Assembly (NCBI GenBank): GCA_022885665.1
Contig: JAGQDJ010000629.1
Location: 62,001-126,000, forward strand
Source: Triops longicaudatus
Lineage: Eukaryota; Arthropoda; Branchiopoda; Notostraca; Triopsidae
DNA: 64,000 nucleotides
Direction of reading: 5' to 3'
In this document: positions 10,545-22,067 of the stretch, piece after piece
Layout: every line of letters begins with the position of its first letter
Numbering within the stretch: position 1 is the first letter of the stretch
Notes under the pieces: generated by a model
Databases searched by the model: none
What the model was told of the DNA's origin: nothing
What the model saw: the letters and a program-made list of their open reading frames with translations, nothing else
Position numbers and translations under genes: made by a program

Positions 10545-13500
10545 AACGTAAGGGTTATTCATTCGCCTTTTAACCCCGTGTCTCCTAATCCCTCACGACA
10601 ATCAATTCATGCAGTTACGAAAATGCACTATTTTTCTACTACTCTTTTTTAATCCTTTCAAACCTCGTCAACAATACGTATGAAGTGTGTTAATATATTC
10701 ATTACGTAACTGCAAGCCGATAAAATAATTCTTATTTAAACGAACTCTCTTCATGATAACGTCTCGCGGAATGAAGATTTCTTTAAGTTGTCTGACGGCG
10801 GGCGTACCAATATTCTTGATGTATTTCTTATTCCTATTTGCTGATTATGGAATACAAACAAGCATTTCCGAGGTTTATAAATTAGTCCTTGATGCTTTAC
10901 TTTTTATACGAAAGTTAGTAAGCTTCGTTAAGACCAGTAGTTACCCGATTTTAGGGGTTGTGTGTTTGAGTCATTGTAAACCAAGACCAAATGTTAATTA
11001 ATTTGTATGGGATTCCGGAAAACTAACGAAAAAATCGTCTAGGGGGGAGGGCCTTAACTGTGGAGTAAGCTGAGCAAGTCGAGGCCTGGAGCGCCTCTTC
11101 AAAACAGCCATGAACCCTATTGAGTAAACTCTGTTAACTTTACTGGGGCTTATAAGATAAATGACAAATTAAAAGTCGAATGTGACCAACGTTCTGAAGG
11201 AAGCAGTACATTGTGATTAATGTATTTGATTATCCGGAGTAGCACAAATAAGAAAGCATTTGAATACAGCGCGCTTGCAGTAAGAGCTACAACGAATACG
11301 CTCCTCCCTCCACCGTTCACATCGTGCGAGGTCCAAACGTAAGTCGTTTGTCAGGCGTGGGCCTGTAAGGGTGTAAGTTTTTGTGCTATAAGTCTCATGA
11401 ACTATTGGTGCAAAAGTTTTAATAAAATTTCGAAAACTTCTTTTGTTTCCTCTAAAGTGAAAATGTGTTGTCGGGCTTGTCAAGGAATTAAGTGTATTTC
11501 TTTTAAGATATCAACATTCTTAGGGTTCCAACTTTTACGTGTCCGCGAGACATGTCATCACAATTCCTGTTCAATGTGACCTGATTGACCTTGATTGGAA
11601 GCTCTATCTCTATTTTATTGAATTGCTTTTATCCTAGGAACTGAAAGCTCTCGTTTATACGTCAGCTTTCGTAATTTTCGTCTCATCGTTCTTTTTATAT
11701 CTAGAAAATTTTTAGCTCTCCACTTCGTTTATTACGGTGGACGTTACTCACCGAGTACGCGCTTTTGATAAGTTTTCTGAGATGACTTGATAATCTTGAT
11801 CGAAATTTCGAGACTTATTCAGTACTACTGGCGTTCTTCAACATTATTCCGTTGGTTTTCTGTATTTCAAGCACGTTTGTATATTGTATTTTAGTAAAAT
11901 TCTGCTGTATTTAAACCTACTAACAAAATAATCATGTAGGAAGACGCTTTGCACAGAGTCAACAGCAGCCAATATGTTCTATCTATGATTATGCCAGCGT
12001 CCGTTTTCCATGGGCAAGCACGAGTACGGGTAAAACCATTCGTGCTTTGTTTGAAGTTGAATTTCATGCAATGTCTATTCATGGGCCAGCTGAACGTGTT
12101 TTTTGTTTTCCTCGAAGGTTATTACTCAGATTTGTAGAATTAATGGGCTCTTAATTTTGTCGCCTCGTTTTGACTTGGAACGTTTCCTGATTTGGTTGAG
12201 TTTCGTGCTTTCGTCAGTATGAACTTTCATTTTGGAGGGTCTACCTAAATTGCGCCGTTTAACGTTTTCGATAGTATAAACTGTTCTGAGAGTTTTCCCC
12301 TTGCCTACTGGCGGATTTCCTACTTTCGTTAAGTTTTTTTTCGTACAATTCGGGATGAATGAACACGTTTTTTCCTCCCATGTTGTTAAACATGGTACTC
12401 ACATTCAGAAAACGACACAAGGCGCGAAACAACTCGCAGGGGACATAAGTAATTTCTGAAAGATAGTGTATTATTTTATCGCATTCTCATTTTTGTGTCT
12501 TGTGGAAGTCCTAATTCCATTTACTTATTATAATTTCCATGCACTTTAATTCTCATATATATAATTTTTATTCACTCTTTTACTATTGTATCGTAATAAG
12601 TTTTCTTGGTTTGGTAAAAGTAAAATTCAGGATTATTGCTCCTGTGTTATTTACGTTTCCTTACATTGGCTCGTTTCAAGCTATTTGGGTAATATTTTGG
12701 AAAATTTGGGATTGGCCTTGTTGGAGACTATAATGCAGTTAAGAGAGCTTTTGCAAAATTCGACGACGGTGGCGGAGTTTTGAGTAGACAAAGTAGGAAA
12801 ACCTGCTCGTTACGTGCTGACAGTACGAGCGATGCGAAACCTGCCCTATTTGGATTGAAGGGTTTATTTAGTCCTTGGGAATCAGTCTAAGTGTCACTGG
12901 GGTGATTTTCATTTTTATAAAGAAGTTGCACGATTGTATTTGAATATTAAAATTACTTATTGAGTTGAACTGCAGTTAAAGGAATTGGCGAACTTGTACA
13001 ATGTTCGTAAACATTTTTTGCGTAAAATAAATTTTTATCACACACAAAAAAACAGCATTTATTATTCTTACGTACGTCGAAAATGAAACTCCGCCCATCA
13101 GAAATGATGAGCTCTTTCCGAGTAAAACAAGGATTTTTTTTAAAGCCATGTACTTCCCCGAATATCCTGTTTTACTATTGGTCCTAGAATTTTGAAGTCC
13201 TATTTTTCAAACCACCATTGTGCGAAAAAAGTGGTAATAAGGGAACTTTTATTATTGCATTATCTGCATGGCAACGTTTCGGGCTTGAATGCATGAGCAG
13301 CAGAAAGACGTTAACTGGCAAAAAGAATCAGTATACGAAAGACTTCGTATAAAAACGCAGTAACAAATTTTGCACACCTCATCGAGTTCGGTACGTGGGT
13401 GACCATGCCGACCTAAACGGTATTCAAGTATGGGCAAAAATATCCATAATCATCTCGTACTCCAATTAACGGATGTTTGAAATATGCAAAATAAGTTATG

Positions 13501-13779
13501 GAAATTATTCTTCTCTGCACGAGGATTTCGAATCAGTAAGAATTATTGCGCTAGCCTTTCAAATAAGCGAAAAACTGAGCTTGAATATGAAATTATGCCC
13601 TGAGGGCGTCTCAGGAGCCAAAAATTTTTAAATCCCATAAGGAATAACATGGGAAAAAGTGCGATGCACGATGCCAGCATCATGCTTTCCGAGGTCTCGT
13701 GCACCCTTTCCTATCCCTTTTCCTGCTACCCATGCTGTTTCCAATGATATTCTTGGTAACCCGTTTTATTGGGATACCA
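10545..13779. other. intergenic stretch without recognised gene
   Basis: AT-rich DNA with only short scattered open frames. A small hairpin occurs near 12380-12396 (CATGTTGTTAAACATG). I see no domain, RNA gene or transposon end here. Confidence 0.6.
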
Positions 13780-13912
13780 GGATTCATAGGAAGCAGGACT
13801 GGACATAGTCAGGGGCTTTTCCCCCGAAAAACCAAACCTCAGACACGGGGAATCGAACCCACGACCTTGCGATCCCAAGACATTGCCTTAGACTGCTCGA
13901 CCGTCACAGTTG
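13780..13912 (-). mobile_element. tRNA-derived SINE
   Basis: On the minus strand an A-box-like GGTCGAGCAGTCTAAGGC (13902-13885) is followed 25 bases later by a perfect B box GGTTCGATTCC (13859-13849). This is the internal RNA polymerase III promoter of a tRNA, of Leu/Ser type by its A box. The flanks cannot form a tRNA acceptor stem, so it is a retroposed tRNA-like head rather than a tRNA gene. The downstream body has a small GGGG/CCCC hairpin and an AATAAAACGGG tail around 13759-13772. The true ends are uncertain. Confidence 0.65.
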
Positions 13913-14445
13913 TTTTATTCATGCTTGTTTAAAATATAAATCCTACTCGTGTATGTTACCAATGCAACTGATTAGATGCGAACTATTGCTGTTTTTTTAT
14001 TATTATTTTTAGACTTTTTACTAACAGGATTTTTTGTTCAAAATGAAATACTATACCTTATGGCCATTCGCAGTTTTTTTTCATTTTATGCAAGTATAGG
14101 AATGTAACCATTATTATTTATTTTGATAAAGTGTATAATTAAAATCACGTACGTGATCCTTTCCCCACATTTTTCTGCTGTTTTTCTCCCGATTCGTACT
14201 TCGTTCTTCCATTTCTTCATCCTAAATTTCACTAGCTTGGCGACATATGAATTTGTATTTATCTTATGAACTTTCCAATCAGTGTTTATATAAAGCAACG
14301 GAAATAAAACCGAATTACAAGAAAATAACAAATACACGAGTACACTAGTTTTAGCCTCTATACCACGAACCACTTGTTCTGCGAAAAGACAAAATACAAT
14401 TAAAATTTAGAGCTAATTTTCGTCAACCTTGGATTCGAAATTTAC

Positions 14446-15669
14446 TTTTTATGAAGGCATTGCGGATTTCCATACCCTGGAGGACAATGGCACGTATTGG
14501 CAGCTCCACATCGCCCTCCATTGGCACACAGTGGGTCGCAAGTCGCTGAATGTTAAATTATGTATTACTTGCCTGACTTTCTACCGCTTTAACTTGGTAA
14601 ACGATTTACTTTTTTCACACCGAAGACCTTTGTAACCAGGACGGCAGGAACAACGGTAAGGGGCGGTACACGTACCACCGTTCAGGCAAGGCAAGATGCA
14701 ATACGCTACGAAATACACATTTACTTTTACAACATGCAAACTTGTCGACACCACGCTTTACAATCTAAACAGCAAAATTCTATACAAAATAATTTAAAAA
14801 AAATACAAAAATAATTTCAAAAATAAATTAAAAAAGGAATAAAAGAGAATCCTAAAATTACGCTAGGGGTACAAGATTAATGCACGACCATACATTCTTA
14901 TTAATTCTATATTCTGTGCTTAATAATTTTTAGTACAACTTATGTTGAAATTGTAGAGAATTCCCTGGCCAAGTTCCCGTCACTTGGCACACGCGTTTGG
15001 CTTGACCCAGAAGCTGGTACCCTGTTTGTCACGCATACGAGGTTACACCAATTAATGTGTTATTTACAGTGCCGAGAAAACCATTCAACGGAGCCAAGCT
15101 ACATTATAAAACCATTAACAAAATAAATCAATAAAAGAAAAAACAATAATAATATTAGAAAATAAAAATAAAATAAAATTTAAAAAATAAATTAATAAAA
15201 AATACTCGTTAGATTTGTAGGCAATAGCCTGGGCTGCGGACAGCTGACAGCACTTCGGTACGTCTACGTCACCAATTCAATTCTCCGCTGCGTATTCCAA
15301 GTAACCACTCCGTGATAGGTAATACCCTGGTAGGCAAGAATAACGATATCGCGATCCAACGGGCCAAAATCCTTCTTTCAAGACATTCGCGTAAGGTACT
15401 ACTGGTGGATCATGACAAACATCCTGAAACAATATGCAAAAAATTAGGATAAATTAAATGGAATGCGTATCGCTTCTATTTATTGGAATACCTGGAGGCA
15501 AATGGGTAGTTCTCCGAGCCATCGTCCATTGGATGGCCGTTTAGAGAAAAGTCCGGTTCGCAGAAATTAGTGACGCTGGTATCCGGTATGTAATTACCCT
15601 GTTCCCCGGTCAGATAGTAATATCTCGAATGGTTGATCAATTTACCAACTCTGGCGTTCAGTATTTCTG
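14446..15669 (-). pseudogene. decayed sushi (CCP)/EGF extracellular protein gene
   Basis: Read on the minus strand, three CCP modules are followed by two EGF modules. CCP-a is at about 15669-15492, CCP-b in exon 15423-15242, CCP-c at 15098 to about 14945, EGF1 in exon 14705-14610 and EGF2 in exon 14545-14446. Splice sites and phases still match between the EGF exons (phase 1) and between CCP-b and CCP-c (phase 2). Three lesions are visible. CCP-a switches frame near 15525-15535 between FCEPDFSLNGHP and NGRWLGELPIC and lacks a cysteine. CCP-b has TGA at 15279-15277 where its Trp should be. CCP-c has TGA at 15031-15029 where Cys should be (SYA-stop-QTGYQLLG). Both EGFs keep all six cysteines. 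No signal peptide or 5' exons fit between it and the DUF389 gene's end, so it looks 5'-truncated. An assembly-error explanation is possible but would need three independent errors. Confidence 0.7.
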
Positions 15670-15680
15670 ATTTCAGAGTT

Positions 15681-15722
15681 TCAGAGTTGATAATACTGAT
15701 TTCACAGTATTATCAACTCTGA
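15681..15722. repeat. 18-bp perfect hairpin
   Basis: The arm TCAGAGTTGATAATACTG (15681-15698) is exactly complementary to 15705-15722, with a 6-base loop ATTTCA. It lies just outside the first surviving CCP exon of the pseudogene. It may be a foldback element remnant or a rearrangement scar. Confidence 0.85.
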
Positions 15723-15824
15723 CTGATGGATGTTACAAACAAACTAGCCTGTCATGAGTCTTCAGTTTTTAACGATTAGGGAGTATAGCTACATTAATCT
15801 TTCCGATAAGCTTGCTGGATTTTT

Positions 15825-15854
15825 TTTATTCAACAGCGAAGTTCGATATTTATT
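15825..15854 (-). terminator. candidate polyadenylation signals of the DUF389 gene
   Basis: Two minus-strand AATAAA hexamers (plus TTTATT at 15849-15854 and 15825-15830) lie about 180-210 bases beyond the DUF389 stop codon. Confidence 0.45.
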
Positions 15855-16034
15855 TTCACATCCGTTATACTAAATTGTACCGCAACATTCAAACAATTGA
15901 TTTCCACCGAGTTAGTCAAGGCGACTCGAGAAATGCAACACATGCCATAGAAAAATAAATAAATAAAACGTTCCAAGTTAAAGACTTATTCATTTTTCAC
16001 TAAGAACACATTTTGTTTCAGCATTTGTTCAGTT

Positions 16035-19000
16035 CTAAACAATTTCATCACGAACAACATCTTGATCTTGCTGATGATGCTGCCTACCCCCACTCGCCCG
16101 TAAAGGATCGTCCCTAGCTCGTGTCACAACAAATCGACTCGTAAAGGGACGCGGCAGATGAAAATTCCACGTAAAACGGCGATTTTGTCCCGTTGGTGAG
16201 GTCACAGGTCGCTGACTTCGTTTGGCCAAATTACCCTCACCTCCATCTTCTTCAGCGGCTGCAGAGGTGTTCAATGGCGAGAATTCTGTCTTCGGGTGGT
16301 GCCCAGTTCCAAACCGCCTCCTACGCCATCTAGAGGCGACGGTGTCGGATAATGATGTTTGGGAGCTTTTCCTTTGCGGACAGTGGGCTGAAGTCTCGTG
16401 AGACACTGATCGCCGTAAGTATGGACTGAGGTTCGTTCTACTGGAATACGGATCAGGCGCTGCAGACACCGTCTTCGCATACGAATCCCATGTCACTCCT
16501 TTAGGCGACGTAAACATCACGTCCAACTGCCAAGAAATACATTCTATGTCAGATAACGTTCTTTGTTGCGCTTACATTTTGATCATATGACAGCAAAAGA
16601 ATTAAGAAAAAAATAGTAAAGCAGTGAGCCTGGTTTCACGATGAACTTGTCGGATTGAGTGCCCATCCAAAGGCTAAGGTAACTCGATACTGAAGACCGT
16701 AAAATATAACAGACGTTTTTTTCCTATTTTATACCTTTGGGGCCGGGTATGCTCTCGTTTGGCACACGGTCTGGTAAACCAAGTCATCCTGCATTCGTTC
16801 CATGTACTGACGCCAATGACGGATCGTACGCCGGTTACGAACGTTTACATCTCTCGTTTGGCCGACAGCGTCTTGTTCTTCAGTCGTGCTTTCTCCTACG
16901 TTGTCATCGTTAGTTTCGGCCCTGTCTTCTTCTTCCTTCAGCAGCTCGTTGAAAAGCCTATTACGGATTTCAAACCCGAACGAAACAGAATGTTAATAGC
17001 CTGTCAGCAGAACTTGGGTTGCTAAAGGGACATTTCTGTTAAATTTGCTACGTAACTGATTTCGTAAAGCTTCTCCGTCCTTGGGTCCCAAGGTTCTGTT
17101 GTAGTCACGGGCGATTCGGATGTCATTCTCCCAGAAACGTCTCGTCGTGGACTGTGCTGGAGCGACTTCTTTGATCTGGAAGGGCGAGCAAGCGGCTCAA
17201 TTGAGGAAACGTGTACGGGATTGCATTCAAAATCGTCTCGATACTAAAAAGCTTTTACCCTTAGCACGAGGACTCCCATGATGAAGATGCAGATGATATT
17301 GACAATCGTTAGACAAAGGCTTACAACGCCCAAAATAGCCACTTCCACAGAGATGTGCTTGGAATACGACGGCACGTACTCGGGCGGAAAATCCAAGTCC
17401 TCGCTAAAGTGATACTGAACAGCTTTTGTTAGTGATAACGCCCACAGTAATCCCTACAAACAAAGATTCCATAAATTAGCAAACAGCGAAGTGGGACACT
17501 TTTTTTTATTGTCTGTAAATAAGCAAACGTAGACAAGGATATCCTGTTTGCTGCGCTATGGTGGGAGTCGACAGGTAAGTGCACAGATGGTTATCACCCC
17601 CTCCTCTTCAAATAAGTTGAGGGCGGCGAACACAAATGTTTACGAATTTCTCGAGCTCTTGAGTGGATATCTCTCTTGTTTCGCGAACTGCTTATTAAGT
17701 CTTGTTGAATACGTCGACAGATCAAATTAGCAATCTCCACATCCAACAGGAATGCTTACGAAGCATAGTTACATGAAACATGCGAGGAAATTAGCTGCCT
17801 TAATTTATTTTTGCTTGGGGCAAAAACAACGTAACATCGTCACATACTAACTGAAAAATTCCAATGGTACGATGCAAGAAATTAACCGCGAGAATTAATT
17901 AACATGCACATATTGGCAATACAGCCTGCAGCTTAGCGTCTTTTGGAGCTATTTAAAGAAAAATTAAACGTTTTTACTTCAGTGAGCGAATGTGTGGGTA
18001 TATAAAAGAGTTTGGCAGGTTTAGTAATTAACATGCGTTTGACTTTCCCGAGTTTCCCCAAAGCGTACGACAGATTCTGCTCTAAATGCGACATACTAAA
18101 AACTGAGCATGTTTGAGGACGCGCAATTCAGCACTTACTACCTTGCCAACGAATCTGCTTTTGCTCGCGCGAGTTTTTCAGGAATGGCATATCTCGCTCA
18201 ACGTGCTACTCAACTGAAAACCTCGACAGGAAACAGCTCTTTTCTCAAAGGAACGGTTAAAAAAATGCTAGACGAGCTTTCAATTTGGTCCGCTAGATTG
18301 ATAGCCCCGCCGTACCCAAGAGACTTCACTTTAAAGTCTTTTTTTTCCTAAAAATCAATCAATTTTAATTTTTTCCTCGGCAAACTAGTGAACAGCGGCA
18401 CCTTGAATAGCATCCAAGGTAAGAAAAAGAAACGTAGGAGTTCACAAAAGAAAATTTCATTACCGCATTAACAACGGGTGGCAGCAATGAAGCTGAGATC
18501 GCAACGCCCACTAACGATCCCGCGTTTCCTCCCAACACCGAAAGGGCGACTCCAGCGCCCGAGGGAAGAGCAATTAAAATGCCTACCCATAAGGCTCTCA
18601 ATTGACCTCTAAATCCGTGACGATAAAAGGTTTCGTTTAGTTTTCTCTCGCCTTTAACCTTTATTTATCTGTACTCTACCTGGCAACCATTTCTGATGTG
18701 AGCCAAGAATCCCCCTTCCAATCATTAATAGACCCATAAATGAGTCCGAAAACAAAGCCGAAGCTCAAACACAGAACCAATCCGATTAGTTCGTTTTTTA
18801 CGCCCAGTTTCTGCAACGATTTGTCTTGAATTACAGTCCCAAATGTTCCGGCCAGTATAGGTCCCTAACAAATTATCCATTATGCCCCACTTGCTCTTGT
18901 GCAACCGAATTGTCTTTTGTATTACAAACACAAGCGATATATTCTTAGATACGGCTTACCATCATGGGTGAAACTAACATGCTGGCGACTAACGTTACCG

Positions 19001-21208
19001 AGCTGTTTTCTACCAGTCCCATTGCAGCCAGCATCCTATTTCGTCCAACAAAAAAATTAAAAAATAGTTAAGAGCGCTTTTATGTAGATCACACCATTTC
19101 GACAAAAACACTACTAAAATGTTTGAAGAAACATACACGAAGGCTTAACTGCCGAAGAAAACGCATCCGATATGACATTACATAGTGCAGCATAATCTGC
19201 TAGCATCAGAGGGTGCAATGTTTCTTCAGCGAAAGTGGAGGAGGAGTGGAGGAAAGTTTAGTGAGTGACACACAATGGGCTAAAACTTACGCTGCCAAGA
19301 GGATGAACATGATGAAATCGAACGTTAAGGAGGCACTGGTCCGGACCCCTTCTACTACTTGAGCTACTGTTAACCGGGAAGTGATCGATTGCAAAAACTT
19401 GGCACGTTTGGCTTTAACGCCCCCTCCTCCGCCTCCTGGTACTTTATTAGCCCCTCCCGCTCCCAGTTTGCCGTCTTCAGCTTCCTGACTGGCACCAGCA
19501 ACATGTCTAGTGCTAGTTGGGTCGCTGTTGCTAGTTTGGGTCGCGTTTTCGCTGTTCATTGCCAGACCCTTTTTGAGAGTCGACCTAAAAATTTTGAGGC
19601 AATAAAAAGTTCATTAGATGATACAATCACATGCTTCCTTAGTCACATTTTTTTGCATTCTAACTTTTTCTATATTGTCAAGTTTTACTATTTTCCCTTG
19701 CGCTTATCAAGCCATTTCTTTTTTCTCGAAGTGCTGTAGGCACGATTACCCGTTTGCTTGGGATCCGGGCTTGGCGTCTTCCTTAGAATGATAATCAACC
19801 ACATCTTCCTGTTTGTCCTCTTCTGCGGTAAGTTTTTCGGCTTCGCGAGAGTCATAATGCAACGTGCAGGGCAAAACGCTAAAAAAAACGGAGAGACGTT
19901 AGATTAATACGTATCGTTGTACACACAAGAGAATTTTCGTGATTTACCTCAGCGTTGATTGATGCTTGATGCCAAAACCACGTTCTCTTAACAATGCTAA
20001 AATCGTCTCGCAATCTCCGGTGCTGACGGGGAAAAGCACCTAATAAAACACAATACGATTAATGCTATACACCTTATCCGGATTTAACACGGAAGAGTCT
20101 ATAAGTACTAATTGCTAGTTACACTAATATAAACTTTCAAGCTGTAATGATGTTTGAGTTTCACGTATAGGTAATTTGCGTAGCTTTAACACAGTGCGAA
20201 GTAGCAAATAGGTATCGTAAATTTGGGTCCTTTGAAAACACAGTACAGTCTCTGAAGTTTAAGAGAATTAAAAGCGTCCCCAAATGGCAATGGCAAAAAT
20301 TCGAAACTTTTGGACCATCCGTCTCCCTTGTTTCTTTTTTTTTTTAAAAATTTCCAACCATTCGTCATTATACATCATCACACGCAAAACGTGCACACTG
20401 AACACGCGTGCTCTAGTAGTACAAAGCTAACCTGTTAATGAGATTCTAACCAAAGCAACTTGGCACTACAGATAATCATGTGCCACCAACTAATCCGTGT
20501 CGTCGTACAAGGCTGCTGACCGCTAAATAGCCTTAAGATAAATGAGAAATAAATGAGCGTGCGATATCGTCAACAGTGGCAAAAAGCTAAAACGACAATA
20601 CAGTTAAAATGTTTCCAACATTTTAGGATACTTATTGGCAAACAATAGTCGCTTTCGCATACAGCTTGTAAGCAACAAGGGGAAGATGACGTCAAACCAT
20701 GAGCCATTATTGAAATTCCATTCGTGCGTTACTGCACAAACTTATAACGAAAAGCTAACACGTACAAAATACAACTTGAGCAAATTTGCTCGCATACGCA
20801 CGTTCACTACAAATCGATTAAACTCATTAATTTTTGATAAACTGTTTGTGTTAAGTTCTCAAGTTTCAACAATAAATTTTTGCACAAATTTTATTTTTTA
20901 TTTAAACACAAGCTTTCGAGAAATAGAGCGCAGATGATAAGGTTGCAATCTAACCACGTGTAGAGTCAAAGAACTCCTGGGGTAAATGACCCTGAGGTGA
21001 CATTACAAGCGAAGATGCCTCTTATTGCGGGTTTATTCGTATGTGCTAATACACGCAGCCTGAAGTGTCCAAATCTTTCAAATTGGCCATTGGCCCTTTC
21101 GTTATAGATCATAGGAAGGAAAACTGAAAAAGTATTTAAAGTCACAACCAAAATGCACTTTTTGGCATGCGAGGCTATCTACCTATCCTTGTTAAAAATG
21201 TTTGCAGA

Positions 21209-21240
<32 letters not shown>

Positions 21241-22067
21241 CGCATATTTTCTGTCTTTTAAATAGGAACTAAGTATGCATTGAGTCCTTCATTTATCTGA
21301 AGCTTTCTAAGGACATTTACTGACACTGTAACCTACGGGAAAATAAATAAGACATGTGTTACGCGTATCTTGAAGCAAATAAGGCTTCCGCCCGATAAGC
21401 ACGAAATTCAAACGCACATTATTTTTTTCCGGTCTCTGATATGACAACCATATTTACGAGACAGAAATAATTCCTCGCCCTTAAAATTCTTAGATATGTC
21501 TCAAAACGATAAATAACATGACATGCCGCGCTGCAAAAATAAAATCTTATCCTTTGTGATAGTCATAAAATATAGAACTGTTGAAACGGTTGAGAACTTA
21601 CTTGATGATATGCTCCGTTTCGAATTTGGGCCCAAGACGCGCCATCTGCGAGATTAAACTTCCGGAAAACGTTCCGTAATACCTATACAAAAAACAACAA
21701 TTATGAAGTAAAACTAGTTCGTATTTTACGATACGAATTAAAAAAAAGGAATACTACCATAGGAAACTACACAATAAAAATTACAAAAAAAACGAAAAAA
21801 AAAATAAAACAGCTTACATGAAAATGAAGACTATGATCGTAACATGCATAATTTGTAAGCTACGTAAGGAGGTATATACTGTACATCTTCCATGCAAAGT
21901 TGGGCAATATTGTCTTGGTCCAATCCAAGGCGAGTGCCACTCGGTTCATTTTTTGTTTCCTCAGACGTCGAGTTTCGCTGATCCGGAGTGCTAAGAGGTG
22001 CAAGTTGCACTGTTGAAAGCTCGGTTGCTTTGCTCGGAATTGTTACAATAAACCACACACCAGCCAT
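16035..22067 (-). CDS. DUF389 family multi-pass membrane protein
   Basis: Twelve exons on the minus strand: 22067-21885, 21682-21602, 20039-19948, 19878-19750, 19584-19291, 19035-18960, 18864-18680, 18608-18464, 17453-17259, 17175-17057, 16957-16735 and 16526-16035. They sum to 2214 bases, or 737 residues plus stop, with all phases matching. The ATG at 22067 has A at -3. Residues 88-118 give VLFPVSTGDCETILALLRER, like the N-terminal fold of this family. The DUF389 domain (about 225-460) contains LLAAMLAAMGLVENSSV, SMLVSPMMGPILAGTFGT and SLVGVAISASLLPPVVNA, with several membrane helices. A polar, Arg- and acid-rich cytoplasmic C-terminus (461-737) follows. The family is widespread in bacteria and archaea and patchy in animals; its molecular function is not established, although the membrane core suggests transport or channel-like activity. 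A six-glycine run sits at about 211-216. Confidence 0.9.
17454..18463 (-). other. intron 8 of the DUF389 gene
   Basis: Phase-0 intron of 1010 bases between exons coding LLPPVVNA and GLLWALSL. No gene or clear repeat was recognised in it. Confidence 0.75.
20040..21601 (-). other. intron 2 of the DUF389 gene with a T26/A26 run
   Basis: Phase-0 intron of 1562 bases. It contains a 26-base T homopolymer at 21209-21234, which is poly(A) on the gene's own strand. That could be the tail of an unrecognised retroposon. I found no exon inside it. Confidence 0.7.
21209..21234. repeat. 26-base T homopolymer
   Basis: Uninterrupted T run in intron 2 of the DUF389 gene. It may be a retroposon tail on the minus strand or a simple repeat. 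Confidence 0.9.

Noticed and set aside
13830..13912. Functional tRNA gene
   Set aside because: A and B boxes are present but the flanking bases do not pair as an acceptor stem, so it was called a SINE.
14086..14373. Open frame of 95 codons as last exon of the sushi/EGF gene
   Set aside because: It starts at GTG, and after splicing from 14446 to the acceptor at 14378 the phase leads to TAA within nine codons instead.
16993..16995. In-frame TAA inside the DUF389 reading frame
   Set aside because: It falls in a 99-base intron (17056-16958). Splicing CA/GTTACG to TAG/G joins LRNQ to LFNELLKEEE in the right phase and removes it.
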